Positions 25,646 through 34,316 of a stretch of 64,000 bases of DNA are shown here, piece after piece (position 1 is the first letter of the stretch; each line of letters starts with the position of its first letter). Made by a program: the position numbers and the translations under genes. Source of the stretch: Sphingobium sp. GTDB taxonomy: Bacteria > Pseudomonadota > Alphaproteobacteria > Sphingomonadales > Sphingomonadaceae. The stretch is taken from NCBI GenBank assembly GCA_003248935.1, contig QFQF01000007.1:62001-126000 (forward strand), given 5' to 3'. Below the pieces are notes generated by a model that was given only the letters and a program-made list of their open reading frames with translations, was not told the origin of the DNA and ran no database searches.

Positions 25646-26551
25646 TTATGGTAGCGCCACCGCTTTCTTCAATAGGTCTTCCGTCCAATCCGCGAACACC
25701 TGGACACGGCGCGAGAGATACTGGCGATGCGGATAGAGCAGGGTCATCGGCAATGGTTCGGCCCGATGCGCAGCCATCACCTCGACGAGTTCGCCCGACC
25801 GAAGATGGGCCTGCACATCGTATGCCGGTATCTGGATCAGTCCCAATCCGGACAGGCAACAGGCGATATAGGCCTCCGCGCTGTTGACGGTAACCCGCGC
25901 ACGCATCGGCAGGCTGGACAGCCTGTCACCTTCAACCCATTCCCACGGCTCGACCCGACCGGTCGAGGGCGATGCATAATTCACCGCCCAGTGTTCGCCC
26001 AGACCGGAAGGATCGACGGGTGTCCCATGCCGGGCAAGATAGGCGGGACTGGCGACATTGATCAGCGGCAGCTTTCCGATCGGCCGGCCGATCGCAGCTG
26101 AATCATCGAGCGGACCGACACGCAGGACACAATCCACGCCGTCCTCCACCAGATCGACGGCCCTGTCGGTAACGCCGAGATAGACGTCGATGTCGGGAAA
26201 TGCGTGGAGGAAGTCGGGGAGCGCAGGCGCGACGATCAGACGACCGATGCGACCGGGCACGTCGACCCGAAGCTTGCCGGACGGCTGCGCGCCCGTCCCC
26301 TGGAACAGCCCTTCGGTCTCCTCGACGTCGGCAATGATACGTAGGCAGCGTTCATAGAATGCGGCGCCATCCTGCGTCGGCGACACCTTTCGCGTCGTGC
26401 GGTGCAGGAGCCGCGTCCCCACCCGCCGCTCGAGCGAGATCACGGCCGCCGAAACCGATGAACGCGGAATGCCAAGCGTGTCGGCGGCGCGGGTGAAGCT
26501 TGCGCACTCGACGACACGAGCGAATATCCGGAAGAGATCGATGCGATCCAT
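25646..26551 (-). CDS. LysR-family transcriptional regulator
   Basis: A 301-residue regulator. The N-terminal winged helix-turn-helix (FARVVECASFTRAADTLGIP, then SSVSAAVISLERRVGTRLLHR) is typical; the C-terminal part is the ligand-binding domain. The start at 26551 begins right at the conserved MDRIDLFRIFARVVE; upstream in-frame sequence is untypical. It is divergent from an SDR gene and is followed by the cytochrome/molybdenum hydroxylase operon on its own strand, so either could be its target. A 7-bp inverted repeat lies just upstream. Confidence 0.9.
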   Translation of the reverse strand: MDRIDLFRIFARVVECASFTRAADTLGIPRSSVSAAVISLERRVGTRLLHRTTRKVSPTQDGAAFYERCLRIIADVEETEGLFQGTGAQPSGKLRVDVPGRIGRLIVAPALPDFLHAFPDIDVYLGVTDRAVDLVEDGVDCVLRVGPLDDSAAIGRPIGKLPLINVASPAYLARHGTPVDPSGLGEHWAVNYASPSTGRVEPWEWVEGDRLSSLPMRARVTVNSAEAYIACCLSGLGLIQIPAYDVQAHLRSGELVEVMAAHRAEPLPMTLLYPHRQYLSRRVQVFADWTEDLLKKAVALP

Positions 26552-26562
26552 TGTGCGTGTTT

Positions 26563-26581
26563 CCTGACAGATGATGTCAGG
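26563..26581. promoter_or_regulatory. Inverted repeat in LysR-SDR divergent gap
   Basis: CCTGACA (26563-26569) and TGTCAGG (26575-26581) are perfect 7-bp arms with a 5-base spacer. It lies 12 bp upstream of the lysR start and 90 bp before the SDR gene, the usual place for a LysR binding site. Function inferred. Confidence 0.45.
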
Positions 26582-26670
26582 TTGCCGCGCTTTATCGGCG
26601 AAATCCAGACCGTAGATTGCTGCGAGCGCGGGCACCGGAGCCAGCGCACTGCGCGCAAGGAGGCCAGTCC

Positions 26671-27444
26671 ATGACCGATCATTCCATTAACGGCAAAACC
26701 GTGATCATCGCGGGAGGAGCGAAGAATCTCGGCGGCTTGCTGGCCCGCGACTTCGCCGCACATGGGGCCGGGGCAGTCGTCATCCATTATAACAGCGCCG
26801 CCACGAAAACCGATGCCGATGCAACGGTCGAGGCTGTCCGTGCGGCGGGCGCGCAGGCGGCGGCCTTTCAGGCCGACCTCACCGCCGCGGCTGCGGTCGA
26901 GGCCCTGTTCGCTTATGCGACCGCCACTTTTGGCAAGCCTGACATCGCCATCAACACCGTCGGAAAGGTGTTGAAGAAGCCGATGCTCGACATATCGGAG
27001 GCCGAATATGACGAGATGAGCGCGGTGAACGCGAAAGCCGCCTTCTTCTTCATCAAGGAAGCAGGCAGGGCCCTGAACGACAACGGCAAGATCTGCACGC
27101 TCGTCACCTCGCTGTTGGGGGCCTTCACTCCTTTCTACGCGAGCTATGCCGGCACCAAGGCGCCGGTCGAACATTTCACGCGGGCGGCGTCGAAGGAGTT
27201 CGGCGATCGCGGTATCTCCGTCACCGCGATCGGCCCCGGTCCCATGGATACGCCATTCTTCTACCCGGCGGAGGGGGAAGAGGCCGTCGCCTATCACAAG
27301 ACGGCAGCCGCCCTGTCCCCATATTCGAAGACCGGCCTTACCGACATCGAGGACATCGTCCCCTATATCCGCTTCATGGTATCGGAGGGCTGGTGGATGA
27401 CCGGCCAGACCATCCTGGTCAACGGCGGCTACACGACGAAATAG
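26671..27444 (+). CDS. Short-chain dehydrogenase/reductase
   Basis: A 257-residue SDR. The cofactor-binding glycine motif is GGAKNLGG near residue 12, NTVGKV replaces the usual NNAG, and the catalytic Tyr/Lys pair is in YAGTK (YxxxK). The C-terminal WWMTGQTILVNGG is typical. AAGGAGG before ATG 26671 supports the start. Divergent from lysR, probably its target. Its stop is 7 bp from the convergent pxpC gene. Substrate unknown. Confidence 0.9.
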   Translation: MTDHSINGKTVIIAGGAKNLGGLLARDFAAHGAGAVVIHYNSAATKTDADATVEAVRAAGAQAAAFQADLTAAAAVEALFAYATATFGKPDIAINTVGKVLKKPMLDISEAEYDEMSAVNAKAAFFFIKEAGRALNDNGKICTLVTSLLGAFTPFYASYAGTKAPVEHFTRAASKEFGDRGISVTAIGPGPMDTPFFYPAEGEEAVAYHKTAAALSPYSKTGLTDIEDIVPYIRFMVSEGWWMTGQTILVNGGYTTK

Positions 27445-27451
27445 CGGCCGG

Positions 27452-28471
27452 TCATTCGAGGGCGTCGACCATGCCGGATATCAGGTTGACGCCCATCAGC
27501 CATTCGGGCGGGAATGCCGTGCGCACGACCGGCTCGAGCCGGATATCCGCGGCCAGCATGGCCGCTTCCTCCCGTCTGGCGGCTACCGCCGCGTCGACCG
27601 GCACGGCCTCGAACCGCAATGACGTACCCGGCCGCGCCTGTGCAAGCCGCCCGAGATCGGCGCCGATGACGGTGGCGATCTTCGGATAGCCGCCGGTCGG
27701 TTGACGGTCGGCAAGCAGGACGATCGGCTGGCCGCTGCCGGGAACCTGGATCGCGCCCATCGCGATCCCGTCCGAGACGATGTTGAACCCCCTCGCATGG
27801 GCGAGAGCAGGCCCTTCCAGCAAGCAGGCCATCCGGTCACCCCGGCCGACGCGCCAGGGGCCATCCAGAAAGCGCTGTAGCTCTTGCGCCGTGAAATAGT
27901 CGTCCTGCGGCCCCAGGACCACACGCACCACATCGGGCCTACGCGCAAGCCAGGGTGCGGCGATCGCATGAGGGGGACGGCCCGACGCGCGCGTCTGCAC
28001 GACCGGCAGCAGGTCGCCCGGACGCAGCCCACGACCGCCGATCCCGCCCAGGCCCGAGCGGACATGGGTGGCGCGCGATCCCAGCACCGGCGGCACGTTG
28101 ATGATACCCGCCACGCCGACATAGGCCCAGCAGCCGTCCCGTCCCGCTCGCACGGTCAGGCGACTGCCCGCGCGCATCCCGGCGAGGCAGGACGACGGCA
28201 GCGGAACGCCGTCGAGCATGAGGTCGAAGGCGCCGCCCGCCACGGCCACATCCACGCCGCCCGCCTCGCACGACAGTTCGACGCCGCCGGGCGACACCTC
28301 GATCGCAGCGGTGCCGGGCTGACTGCCCAGCGCCCGGTTGACGGTGGCGAAGGCGAGCGGGTCCATCGGCCCGGCACCCGTCACGCCGTTACGCAGGAAG
28401 CCGGCGCGGCCACCATCCTGAACGGTCACGCCCGGCCCGGCGGAGACAACGCGCAACAGGGCGGTGGTCAT
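27452..28471 (-). CDS. pxpC: 5-oxoprolinase subunit C
   Basis: A 339-residue subunit (KipA/biotin-dependent carboxyltransferase-like domain) of the ATP-dependent 5-oxoprolinase PxpABC, which converts 5-oxoproline to glutamate. Motifs are TVQDGGRAGFLRNGVTGAGPMD near the N-terminus and LADRQPTGGYPKIATVI later. It overlaps pxpB by ATGA. It is the last gene of the reverse-strand pxpA-pxpB-pxpC operon. Confidence 0.92.
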   Translation of the reverse strand: MTTALLRVVSAGPGVTVQDGGRAGFLRNGVTGAGPMDPLAFATVNRALGSQPGTAAIEVSPGGVELSCEAGGVDVAVAGGAFDLMLDGVPLPSSCLAGMRAGSRLTVRAGRDGCWAYVGVAGIINVPPVLGSRATHVRSGLGGIGGRGLRPGDLLPVVQTRASGRPPHAIAAPWLARRPDVVRVVLGPQDDYFTAQELQRFLDGPWRVGRGDRMACLLEGPALAHARGFNIVSDGIAMGAIQVPGSGQPIVLLADRQPTGGYPKIATVIGADLGRLAQARPGTSLRFEAVPVDAAVAARREEAAMLAADIRLEPVVRTAFPPEWLMGVNLISGMVDALE

Positions 28472-29193
28472 GCGACCTCCCGCGCCACGCGCTCACCTGC
28501 CTGTACGCGCGCCGCCAACGTGGCGAATTCCGCCGTATCCACCGCCGCGAAACGCAGGCTGTCGCCAGCCTGGAAAAGGAACGGCCGGTCCCGCTCCGGC
28601 GCGAACAGCCGCTCGGGCGTCGCACCGATCACATACCATCCCGTGGGCATCGCACAGCTCGCCACCGCGCCGAGGCCGCCGCCGAGCAGGACCGCCCCGG
28701 CGGGATGCGGCGGCCGGGGCACCGGGCGGCGCGAGACCGCCAGCGCGGACGGCACCTCCCCCAGATAGGTGTAGCCCGGCGCAAAGCCGCACATGTAAAC
28801 GCGGTAACTCGCCGCGCCATGGATGCGCACCACCTCGTCAGGCGTCAGCCCCAGCAGCGCAGCCAGTTCCACCAGATCCTCGCCATGCGCCCCGTCATAG
28901 CAGCAGGGCAGCAGCCAGTTGCGTCCCTCCGGCGCGGTACCGGCCCTGTTTGCAGCCAGCGCACCTTCCACCGCCCGGACCAGCTCTGCGCGTTCGAGCA
29001 CGAGCGGGTCGTAATGGATCATCAGCGACCGATAGGTTGGCACGCATTCGACAATGCCGTCGAGAACCAAGGCGCCGAGCGCCGCATCGAGCCCCAGAAC
29101 CCGGTCGCTGATCGCCCGGTCGACCGTGTCGCCGAACTCAACCACCAGCGCCGCCTCCCCGGCATCGAGAAACCGTATGGCCGGATCGGGCAT
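28468..29193 (-). CDS. pxpB: 5-oxoprolinase subunit B
   Basis: A 241-residue KipI-like subunit of 5-oxoprolinase. IHGAASYRVYMCGFAPGYTYLG and GGGLGAVASCAMPTGWYVIG are the conserved stretches. The start at 29193 begins the canonical IRFLDAGEAALVVEFGD; the frame stays open further but without recognisable sequence. Coupled to pxpC and 13 bp after pxpA. KipI homologues in Bacillus inhibit a kinase, but the complete A-B-C set here favours oxoprolinase. Confidence 0.92.
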   Translation of the reverse strand: MPDPAIRFLDAGEAALVVEFGDTVDRAISDRVLGLDAALGALVLDGIVECVPTYRSLMIHYDPLVLERAELVRAVEGALAANRAGTAPEGRNWLLPCCYDGAHGEDLVELAALLGLTPDEVVRIHGAASYRVYMCGFAPGYTYLGEVPSALAVSRRPVPRPPHPAGAVLLGGGLGAVASCAMPTGWYVIGATPERLFAPERDRPFLFQAGDSLRFAAVDTAEFATLAARVQAGERVAREVA

Positions 29194-29206
29194 CCGTGCG
29201 GGTCCG

Positions 29207-29971
29207 TCAGACCGGCCCGAACGGCGCGATGACGATACCTTCGGCCTCCAGCCGCGTCCGCAGCATGCGCGCCATCGCCACGGCATGCGACGTATCGCCG
29301 TGCACGCAGATCGAGCGGACGGGCGTCGCGATCCGCTTTCCGCTGTGGCAGATCACGGCCCCTTCCCGGACCATGGCGAGCGCGCGGTCAGCGGCTTCCT
29401 CCACATCCTCGATCAGCGCGCCCGGCAGGCCGCGACGGATCAGCTGTCCCGCATCGTCATAGCCCCTGTCGGCGTAGATTTCCTGATAGACCGCAAGACC
29501 GGCATCGAGACCGGCGGACACCTGCTCGCTGGCAGCGATCGCGAGCAGGCCGAGCGAACGATCGACGCCGCGCACGGCCCGCGCCACCGCGTCAGCGACC
29601 GCGCGATCCTCCGCCGCCATGTTCGCCAGCGCCCCGTGAACCTTCACATAGGTGACGCGATGCCCGGCATAGGCCGCGACCCCGGCTGCCGCCCCAATCT
29701 GATAGGCGACGATCCGCTCGATCTCGTCCGCGCCATAGGGTAACCGGCGCCTGCCGAAACCCTGAAGGTCGGGGAAACTGGGATGCGCGCCGACCTGAAC
29801 GTCATGGGCCCGCGCGACGCGAAAGGTTTCGGCCATGATGTCGGGATCACCGGCATGGAAGCCGCAGGCGATATTCGCGGAGGACACGATGCCGAGCATC
29901 GCAGCATCGTCGCCGCACCGGTAGCTGCCGAACCCTTCGCCAAGGTCCGCGTTGATATCGATCGAGATCAT
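29207..29971 (-). CDS. pxpA: 5-oxoprolinase subunit A (LamB/YcsF family)
   Basis: A 254-residue protein of the LamB/YcsF family. Family motifs are IDINADLGEGFG at the start, ANIACGFHAGDP, VGAHPSFPDLQGFGRR, YVKVHGALAN and ICVHGDTSHAV. It opens 5-oxoproline together with PxpB and PxpC. ATG 29971 gives the usual N-terminus; ATG 29980 is three codons upstream and equally possible. First gene of its operon. Confidence 0.93.
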   Translation of the reverse strand: MISIDINADLGEGFGSYRCGDDAAMLGIVSSANIACGFHAGDPDIMAETFRVARAHDVQVGAHPSFPDLQGFGRRRLPYGADEIERIVAYQIGAAAGVAAYAGHRVTYVKVHGALANMAAEDRAVADAVARAVRGVDRSLGLLAIAASEQVSAGLDAGLAVYQEIYADRGYDDAGQLIRRGLPGALIEDVEEAADRALAMVREGAVICHSGKRIATPVRSICVHGDTSHAVAMARMLRTRLEAEGIVIAPFGPV

Positions 29972-30026
29972 GCCCGCCATTCCCGAAAGCGTCCGGCAGG
30001 CAGCATAGGAAGCCGCCGCCGTCCTG

Positions 30027-31610
30027 TCATGCCTTGGCGGAGAGCGCGCTCAGTTCCTCTAGGTCAAGGTCACGCTCCAGTTCCTTCAGCGTCTCCTCGT
30101 CAATGTCGCCGATGCGGTGCAGGCGCAACAGCTCGGCACGGCCCGCCGCCACCGCCTTCAGCACCAGATCGAAATGGGCATGGAGGACATCGGAATACTG
30201 TTCCTCCTGCCGCGCATAGTCGACCGACAACACTGCGCGCCGCTGATAACGGTCGAGCAGGCGCGGGTGGATCAGCGTCCCGGCCTCGTCATAGGCGTGG
30301 TCTTCGACGATGCGGGCCTGAACCTGCGCCATCGCCGCTTCCGCCTCGCTCATGGTCAGGCGCGGCCGGTCATCCTCGGGCTCGACGAGTTTCACCAGCC
30401 GGATCACCGCGCCGAGCGTCGTCCCCTGGATCAGCACGGTGCCGATGATCACGGCGAAGGCGGCGACCAGGATGAAATCGCGGCCGGGGAACCCCTCGGG
30501 CACGCTGAGCGCCACCGCCAGCGTCACCACGCCACGCATGCCCGCCCAGCCGAGAACCGTCGCCGCCCGCGGACCGATCGGCGTATAGCGCTTCACGCCC
30601 GACAGCCGCACCAGACGCACCACCAGATCAGCGCCGAAGACCCAGACGAAACGGGCGAACGTCAGGGCGAGGAGGATGGCAAGGACCGGCACGGCCATCT
30701 CGTCGATGACGACGCCGAAGCCCCCGACCCTGTCGATCACCCCGCGCAACGAGGAACCGATCAGCAGGAAGACGAACGCCTCCATCAGGAAGATCATGAC
30801 GGCCCAGAACGACTCACCGTTCATCCGTACCGTCGCCGACCAGATGATGTGCTGATACCAGCCGCAGATGAGGCCGGTCGTAACCGTCGCGATGACCCCG
30901 GAGACATGCACGGTCTCCGCGAGCAGATAGGACGCCCAGGGTGCGAGCAGCGATGCGGCGATCATCAGATATTTGTCATCAAGCCGCCGGACGGTCAGCA
31001 CCCAGGTCGTGCCGACGGCGATGCCGACGAGCCCGCCGCCCACGGCAAGAAGGAGGAAGCTTTCCAGCGCCTCCACCATGCTGAACGCGCCGGTCACACC
31101 CGCGGCGATGGCGAAGCGGAAAAGGACGAGGCCGCTGGCGTCGTTGAACAGGCTTTCGCCCTCCAGCAGGATGGAAAGGCGCCGGGGCAGCCGGACACGC
31201 TGGAGCACGGCGCGCGCGGAAACGGCATCGGGCGGGGATACGATCGCGCCCAGCGCCGCGCAGGCCGCCCAGGGCAGAGACGGCACCAGCCAGTGCGCCA
31301 CCGCCGCGACGACGGCGGTCGTGAACACGACGGCACCGACCGCCAGCGCCATGATGCCGATCATGTGCCGGCGCAGGTGACCAAGTGCGATGAACCAAGC
31401 GCCGTCCATCAGCAGCGGCGGCAGGAAGATCACCAGCACCAGTTCCGGATCGAGCGAGATCACGGGCAGGCCGGGGAGGAAGGCGAAGAGCACGCCGCCC
31501 GCGAGCAACGCCACGGCGGGCGGCAAGCGCAACCTGTTCGCCGCATAATGCAGCACGATGATCGCCAGCAACATGACGATCGTCAGTTCGAACAAAGCCA
31601 ACGGATGCAT
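30027..31610 (-). CDS. Na+/H+ antiporter (CPA1/NhaP type)
   Basis: A 527-residue membrane antiporter with about twelve hydrophobic segments. GAIVSPPDAVSA, LEGESLFNDASGLVLFR and GWAGMRGVVTLAVALSVP are CPA1 hallmarks, the ND pair being the ion-binding acidic site. A C-terminal cytoplasmic tail of about 110 residues is charged and helical. Start 31610 (MHPLALFELTIV) begins the first membrane span and follows GGTAGGCGC. It should exchange Na+ (or K+) for H+. Confidence 0.92.
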   Translation of the reverse strand: MHPLALFELTIVMLLAIIVLHYAANRLRLPPAVALLAGGVLFAFLPGLPVISLDPELVLVIFLPPLLMDGAWFIALGHLRRHMIGIMALAVGAVVFTTAVVAAVAHWLVPSLPWAACAALGAIVSPPDAVSARAVLQRVRLPRRLSILLEGESLFNDASGLVLFRFAIAAGVTGAFSMVEALESFLLLAVGGGLVGIAVGTTWVLTVRRLDDKYLMIAASLLAPWASYLLAETVHVSGVIATVTTGLICGWYQHIIWSATVRMNGESFWAVMIFLMEAFVFLLIGSSLRGVIDRVGGFGVVIDEMAVPVLAILLALTFARFVWVFGADLVVRLVRLSGVKRYTPIGPRAATVLGWAGMRGVVTLAVALSVPEGFPGRDFILVAAFAVIIGTVLIQGTTLGAVIRLVKLVEPEDDRPRLTMSEAEAAMAQVQARIVEDHAYDEAGTLIHPRLLDRYQRRAVLSVDYARQEEQYSDVLHAHFDLVLKAVAAGRAELLRLHRIGDIDEETLKELERDLDLEELSALSAKA

Positions 31611-31690
31611 GCGCCTACCCCTGAATGATCGTCCGACCCTAACCACTGCGGCGGCCGCGTCCAGATGTCATTGGGAGAAGGCGAGACGCG

Positions 31691-31990
31691 TTATTCCTTC
31701 GAGAGCATCTTGGCCGCGCTGGTTTTCACGAACTCCGCGATCTGGCCCGACATCATCTTCAGGAACATCGGCACGGAAACGTCACCACGCAGACGGTCGT
31801 CCTCGATCGCCAGCGTGACGGGGATGGTCTGCGCCATCGCGGTAATCACCATATCGAGCGCATAGTCGGAAGGCCATTGCGCGCTCAGCGAGCCACCGCC
31901 AGGAATATGCTGCTCCAGCTTGGGGAGCCCCTGTTCGATCCGGCGCTTCGCCTCATCCTTGCCGAGGCTGTGGGGAATATCGATTTCCAT
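31691..31990 (-). CDS. Polyhydroxyalkanoate granule-region protein
   Basis: A 99-residue protein matching the pattern of the polyhydroxyalkanoic-acid system family (PHA_gran_rgn): an N-terminal MEIDIPHSLGKDEAKRRIE, a central beta part and C-terminal MMSGQIAEFVKTSAAKML. Members are thought to associate with PHA storage granules. It is the last gene, 13 bp after the thioesterase, in the reverse-strand fatty-acid block, fitting a link between beta-oxidation and storage. Identification is by sequence feel and context. Confidence 0.7.
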   Translation of the reverse strand: MEIDIPHSLGKDEAKRRIEQGLPKLEQHIPGGGSLSAQWPSDYALDMVITAMAQTIPVTLAIEDDRLRGDVSVPMFLKMMSGQIAEFVKTSAAKMLSKE

Positions 31991-32002
31991 GTCTGTCTCC
32001 GC

Positions 32003-32452
32003 TTACCCGCGCCCGGCCGAACGCGGCGAAACGATCAGGGTCGATGTCGCCGACGCATAGAGCCGATCGTCCGCGTCGACCAGCCTGCCCTCGGTAAAGG
32101 CCACACGCTTGCCGATCGACAGCAGCGAGCCGATCGCCCGCACCGGCCCGACATGCTCGTGCATCGCCGCATGATAGGCGATCTTGATCTCCAGGGTGAT
32201 GCAGTTCATCGGCACGTCCGTCGCCGAACTGGCGGCAAGACCACAGGCCGAATCCAGCAGCGTCGCGGCGAACCCGCCATGGACGATGCCGATCGGATTG
32301 TAGACCGCCCGGCTCGGCGTCGCCGTGAACACAACATGCCCCCGGTCGACCTCCGTCAGGTCGATGTCGAGCAGTTCCATCATCGGCGGACGCTTGCCCC
32401 GCGCGATCATCGCCCGAATCTCGTCCAGTCCCGTCACGATCCCGGCCGTCAT
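32003..32452 (-). CDS. PaaI-type hotdog thioesterase
   Basis: A 149-residue hotdog-fold acyl-CoA thioesterase. The central NPIGIVHGGFAATLLDSACG is the PaaI/YdiI-type active-site helix with its HGG motif and acidic catalytic residue. It should hydrolyse acyl- or aryl-CoA esters, freeing CoA. It lies 21 bp after the acyl-CoA dehydrogenase gene and before the PHA-region gene, all on one strand. Confidence 0.88.
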   Translation of the reverse strand: MTAGIVTGLDEIRAMIARGKRPPMMELLDIDLTEVDRGHVVFTATPSRAVYNPIGIVHGGFAATLLDSACGLAASSATDVPMNCITLEIKIAYHAAMHEHVGPVRAIGSLLSIGKRVAFTEGRLVDADDRLYASATSTLIVSPRSAGRG

Positions 32453-32472
32453 CGCCTCGTCCTCCCGCGCGT

Positions 32473-34263
32473 TCAGAACGCCGCCTCGTCGAGCGCCATC
32501 ATCGACTTCTTGCCCGCCTTGATCGCCAAGAAGCAGGCCGTCGCCTGCGGCAGGATACGTTCGAAGAAGAAGGTCGCGGTCTTGATCTTCGCATCATAAA
32601 ACGCCTTGTCCTCGGTGCCGAAGAACATCTGGAGCCCGGCGATCTTCGTCGCCCGCGCGAAGCAGTAACCCATGGCGACCAGCCCGAGCAGCCGCAGATA
32701 GTCCGCCGATGCCGCCCCCGCCTCTTCCGGATCCTTCAGCGCCCGCTGGGCGATAGTCGCAGTCGACAGCTGAAGCGCGCCGAACGCCTTCGCCAGCGCC
32801 TCGATCATCGGCTTCATCGGCCCGTCGACATTGTTCTCCTCGATGAAGTTCGACACCGGATGGAAGAAGCTGCGCAGGTAGCGGCCCATGTGTGCGCCAA
32901 GCTTGCGCCCGACGAGGTCGAGCGACTGGACGCCGTTCGTGCCTTCATAGATCATCGTGATCCGCGCATCGCGGGCATATTGCTCGACACCGCTCTCGCG
33001 GATGTAGCCGTGACCACCGTAGCACTGGACCGCGAGCTGGGCGCTTTCATGGCCAAGGTCGGTGAACAGCGCCTTCACGACGGGCGTCATCAACGCGACG
33101 AAGTCCTCCGCCCGCTGGCGCATCTCCGGATCGGTGGAGTGTTTCTCCGCATCGAGCGCGCGCGAGACCCAGGCGGAAAGCGCCCGGCACCCCTCATTGT
33201 ACGCACGCATCGTCATCAGCATCCGGCGCACGTCGGGATGGACGATGATCGGGTCGGCGGCCAGGTCGGGGCGCTTCGGCCCGGACAGGGCACGGCCCTG
33301 AATGCGATCCTTCGCATACCACACCGCCGCCTGATAGGCGGCTTCGCCGACGCCCAGGCCCTGAATGCCGACCGACACGCGTTCCGTGTTCATCATCGTG
33401 AACATCGCGGCCATGCCCTTGTTCGGTTCGCCGACCAGCCAGCCGACCGAATCCTCGAAGTTCATCTGGCAGGTGGCCGATGCCTTAAGGCCCATCTTGT
33501 GCTCGATGTTCGCGCACTGGACGCCGTTCGACGGCCCCGGCGCGCCGTCATCCTTCGGCAGATATTTGGGGACGAGGAACAGGCTGATGCCCTTCACCCC
33601 CTTGGGCGCGTCCGGCAGGCGGGCGAGGACGAGGTGGATGATGTTGTCGGTCAGGTCATGCTCGCCCGCCGAAATGAAGATCTTCGATCCAGTGACCTTG
33701 TAGCTGCCGTCGTCCTGCGGCACGGCTTTCGTACGCAGCAGGCCAAGGTCGGTGCCGCAGTGCGCTTCGGTCAGGCACATCGTGCCCGACCATTCGCCGC
33801 TCACCATCCTGGGCAGATAGGCCTGCTTCAGCGCGTCGCTCGCATGTCCCTCGATCGCGGTGGTCGCGCCGTGGGTCAGGCCCGGGTAGAGACCGAAGGA
33901 GAGATTGGCCGCGCAGATCATCTCCTCGACCAGCTTGTTCACCGCCTCCGGCAGGCCCTGCCCGCCCCATTCGGGATCGGAAGCGAGCGACGTCCAGCCG
34001 CCCTCGGCAAACTGCTTGTAGGCTTCCGGAAAACCCTTGGGCGTGCGGACGACGCCATTCTCGATATGGCAGCCCTCCTCGTCGCCCGAGCGGTTGATCG
34101 GCAGCAGTACGTCGCGGCAGAAGCGCGCCGCCTCCTCCAGCACCGCGCCGGTCAGGTCCGGCGTGAACTCCGCCAGTGCGGGAATATCGCCGAAACCGTC
34201 GTCGACGAACAGTTCGTCGAGCACGAAGCGCATGTCGCGCAGGGGGGCATCATAGACTTGCAT
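32473..34263 (-). CDS. Acyl-CoA dehydrogenase
   Basis: A 596-residue flavoprotein catalysing the first step of beta-oxidation. MCLTEAHCGTDLGLLRT is the FAD/substrate-contact region, ARITMIYEGTNGVQSLDLVGRK is near the C-terminal catalytic domain with probable catalytic Glu, and an extra C-terminal helical domain of about 120 residues follows, as in the long acyl-CoA dehydrogenases of this type. It lies 53 bp after the FadJ-like gene on the same strand, forming a degradation block with thiolase, dehydrogenase and thioesterase. Chain-length preference cannot be judged. Confidence 0.93.
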   Translation of the reverse strand: MQVYDAPLRDMRFVLDELFVDDGFGDIPALAEFTPDLTGAVLEEAARFCRDVLLPINRSGDEEGCHIENGVVRTPKGFPEAYKQFAEGGWTSLASDPEWGGQGLPEAVNKLVEEMICAANLSFGLYPGLTHGATTAIEGHASDALKQAYLPRMVSGEWSGTMCLTEAHCGTDLGLLRTKAVPQDDGSYKVTGSKIFISAGEHDLTDNIIHLVLARLPDAPKGVKGISLFLVPKYLPKDDGAPGPSNGVQCANIEHKMGLKASATCQMNFEDSVGWLVGEPNKGMAAMFTMMNTERVSVGIQGLGVGEAAYQAAVWYAKDRIQGRALSGPKRPDLAADPIIVHPDVRRMLMTMRAYNEGCRALSAWVSRALDAEKHSTDPEMRQRAEDFVALMTPVVKALFTDLGHESAQLAVQCYGGHGYIRESGVEQYARDARITMIYEGTNGVQSLDLVGRKLGAHMGRYLRSFFHPVSNFIEENNVDGPMKPMIEALAKAFGALQLSTATIAQRALKDPEEAGAASADYLRLLGLVAMGYCFARATKIAGLQMFFGTEDKAFYDAKIKTATFFFERILPQATACFLAIKAGKKSMMALDEAAF

Positions 34264-34316
34264 CGGTCATCTCTCCAGGAACGCGGCGGCGACGGCGCGC
34301 CACCCGTCCATTTGCA

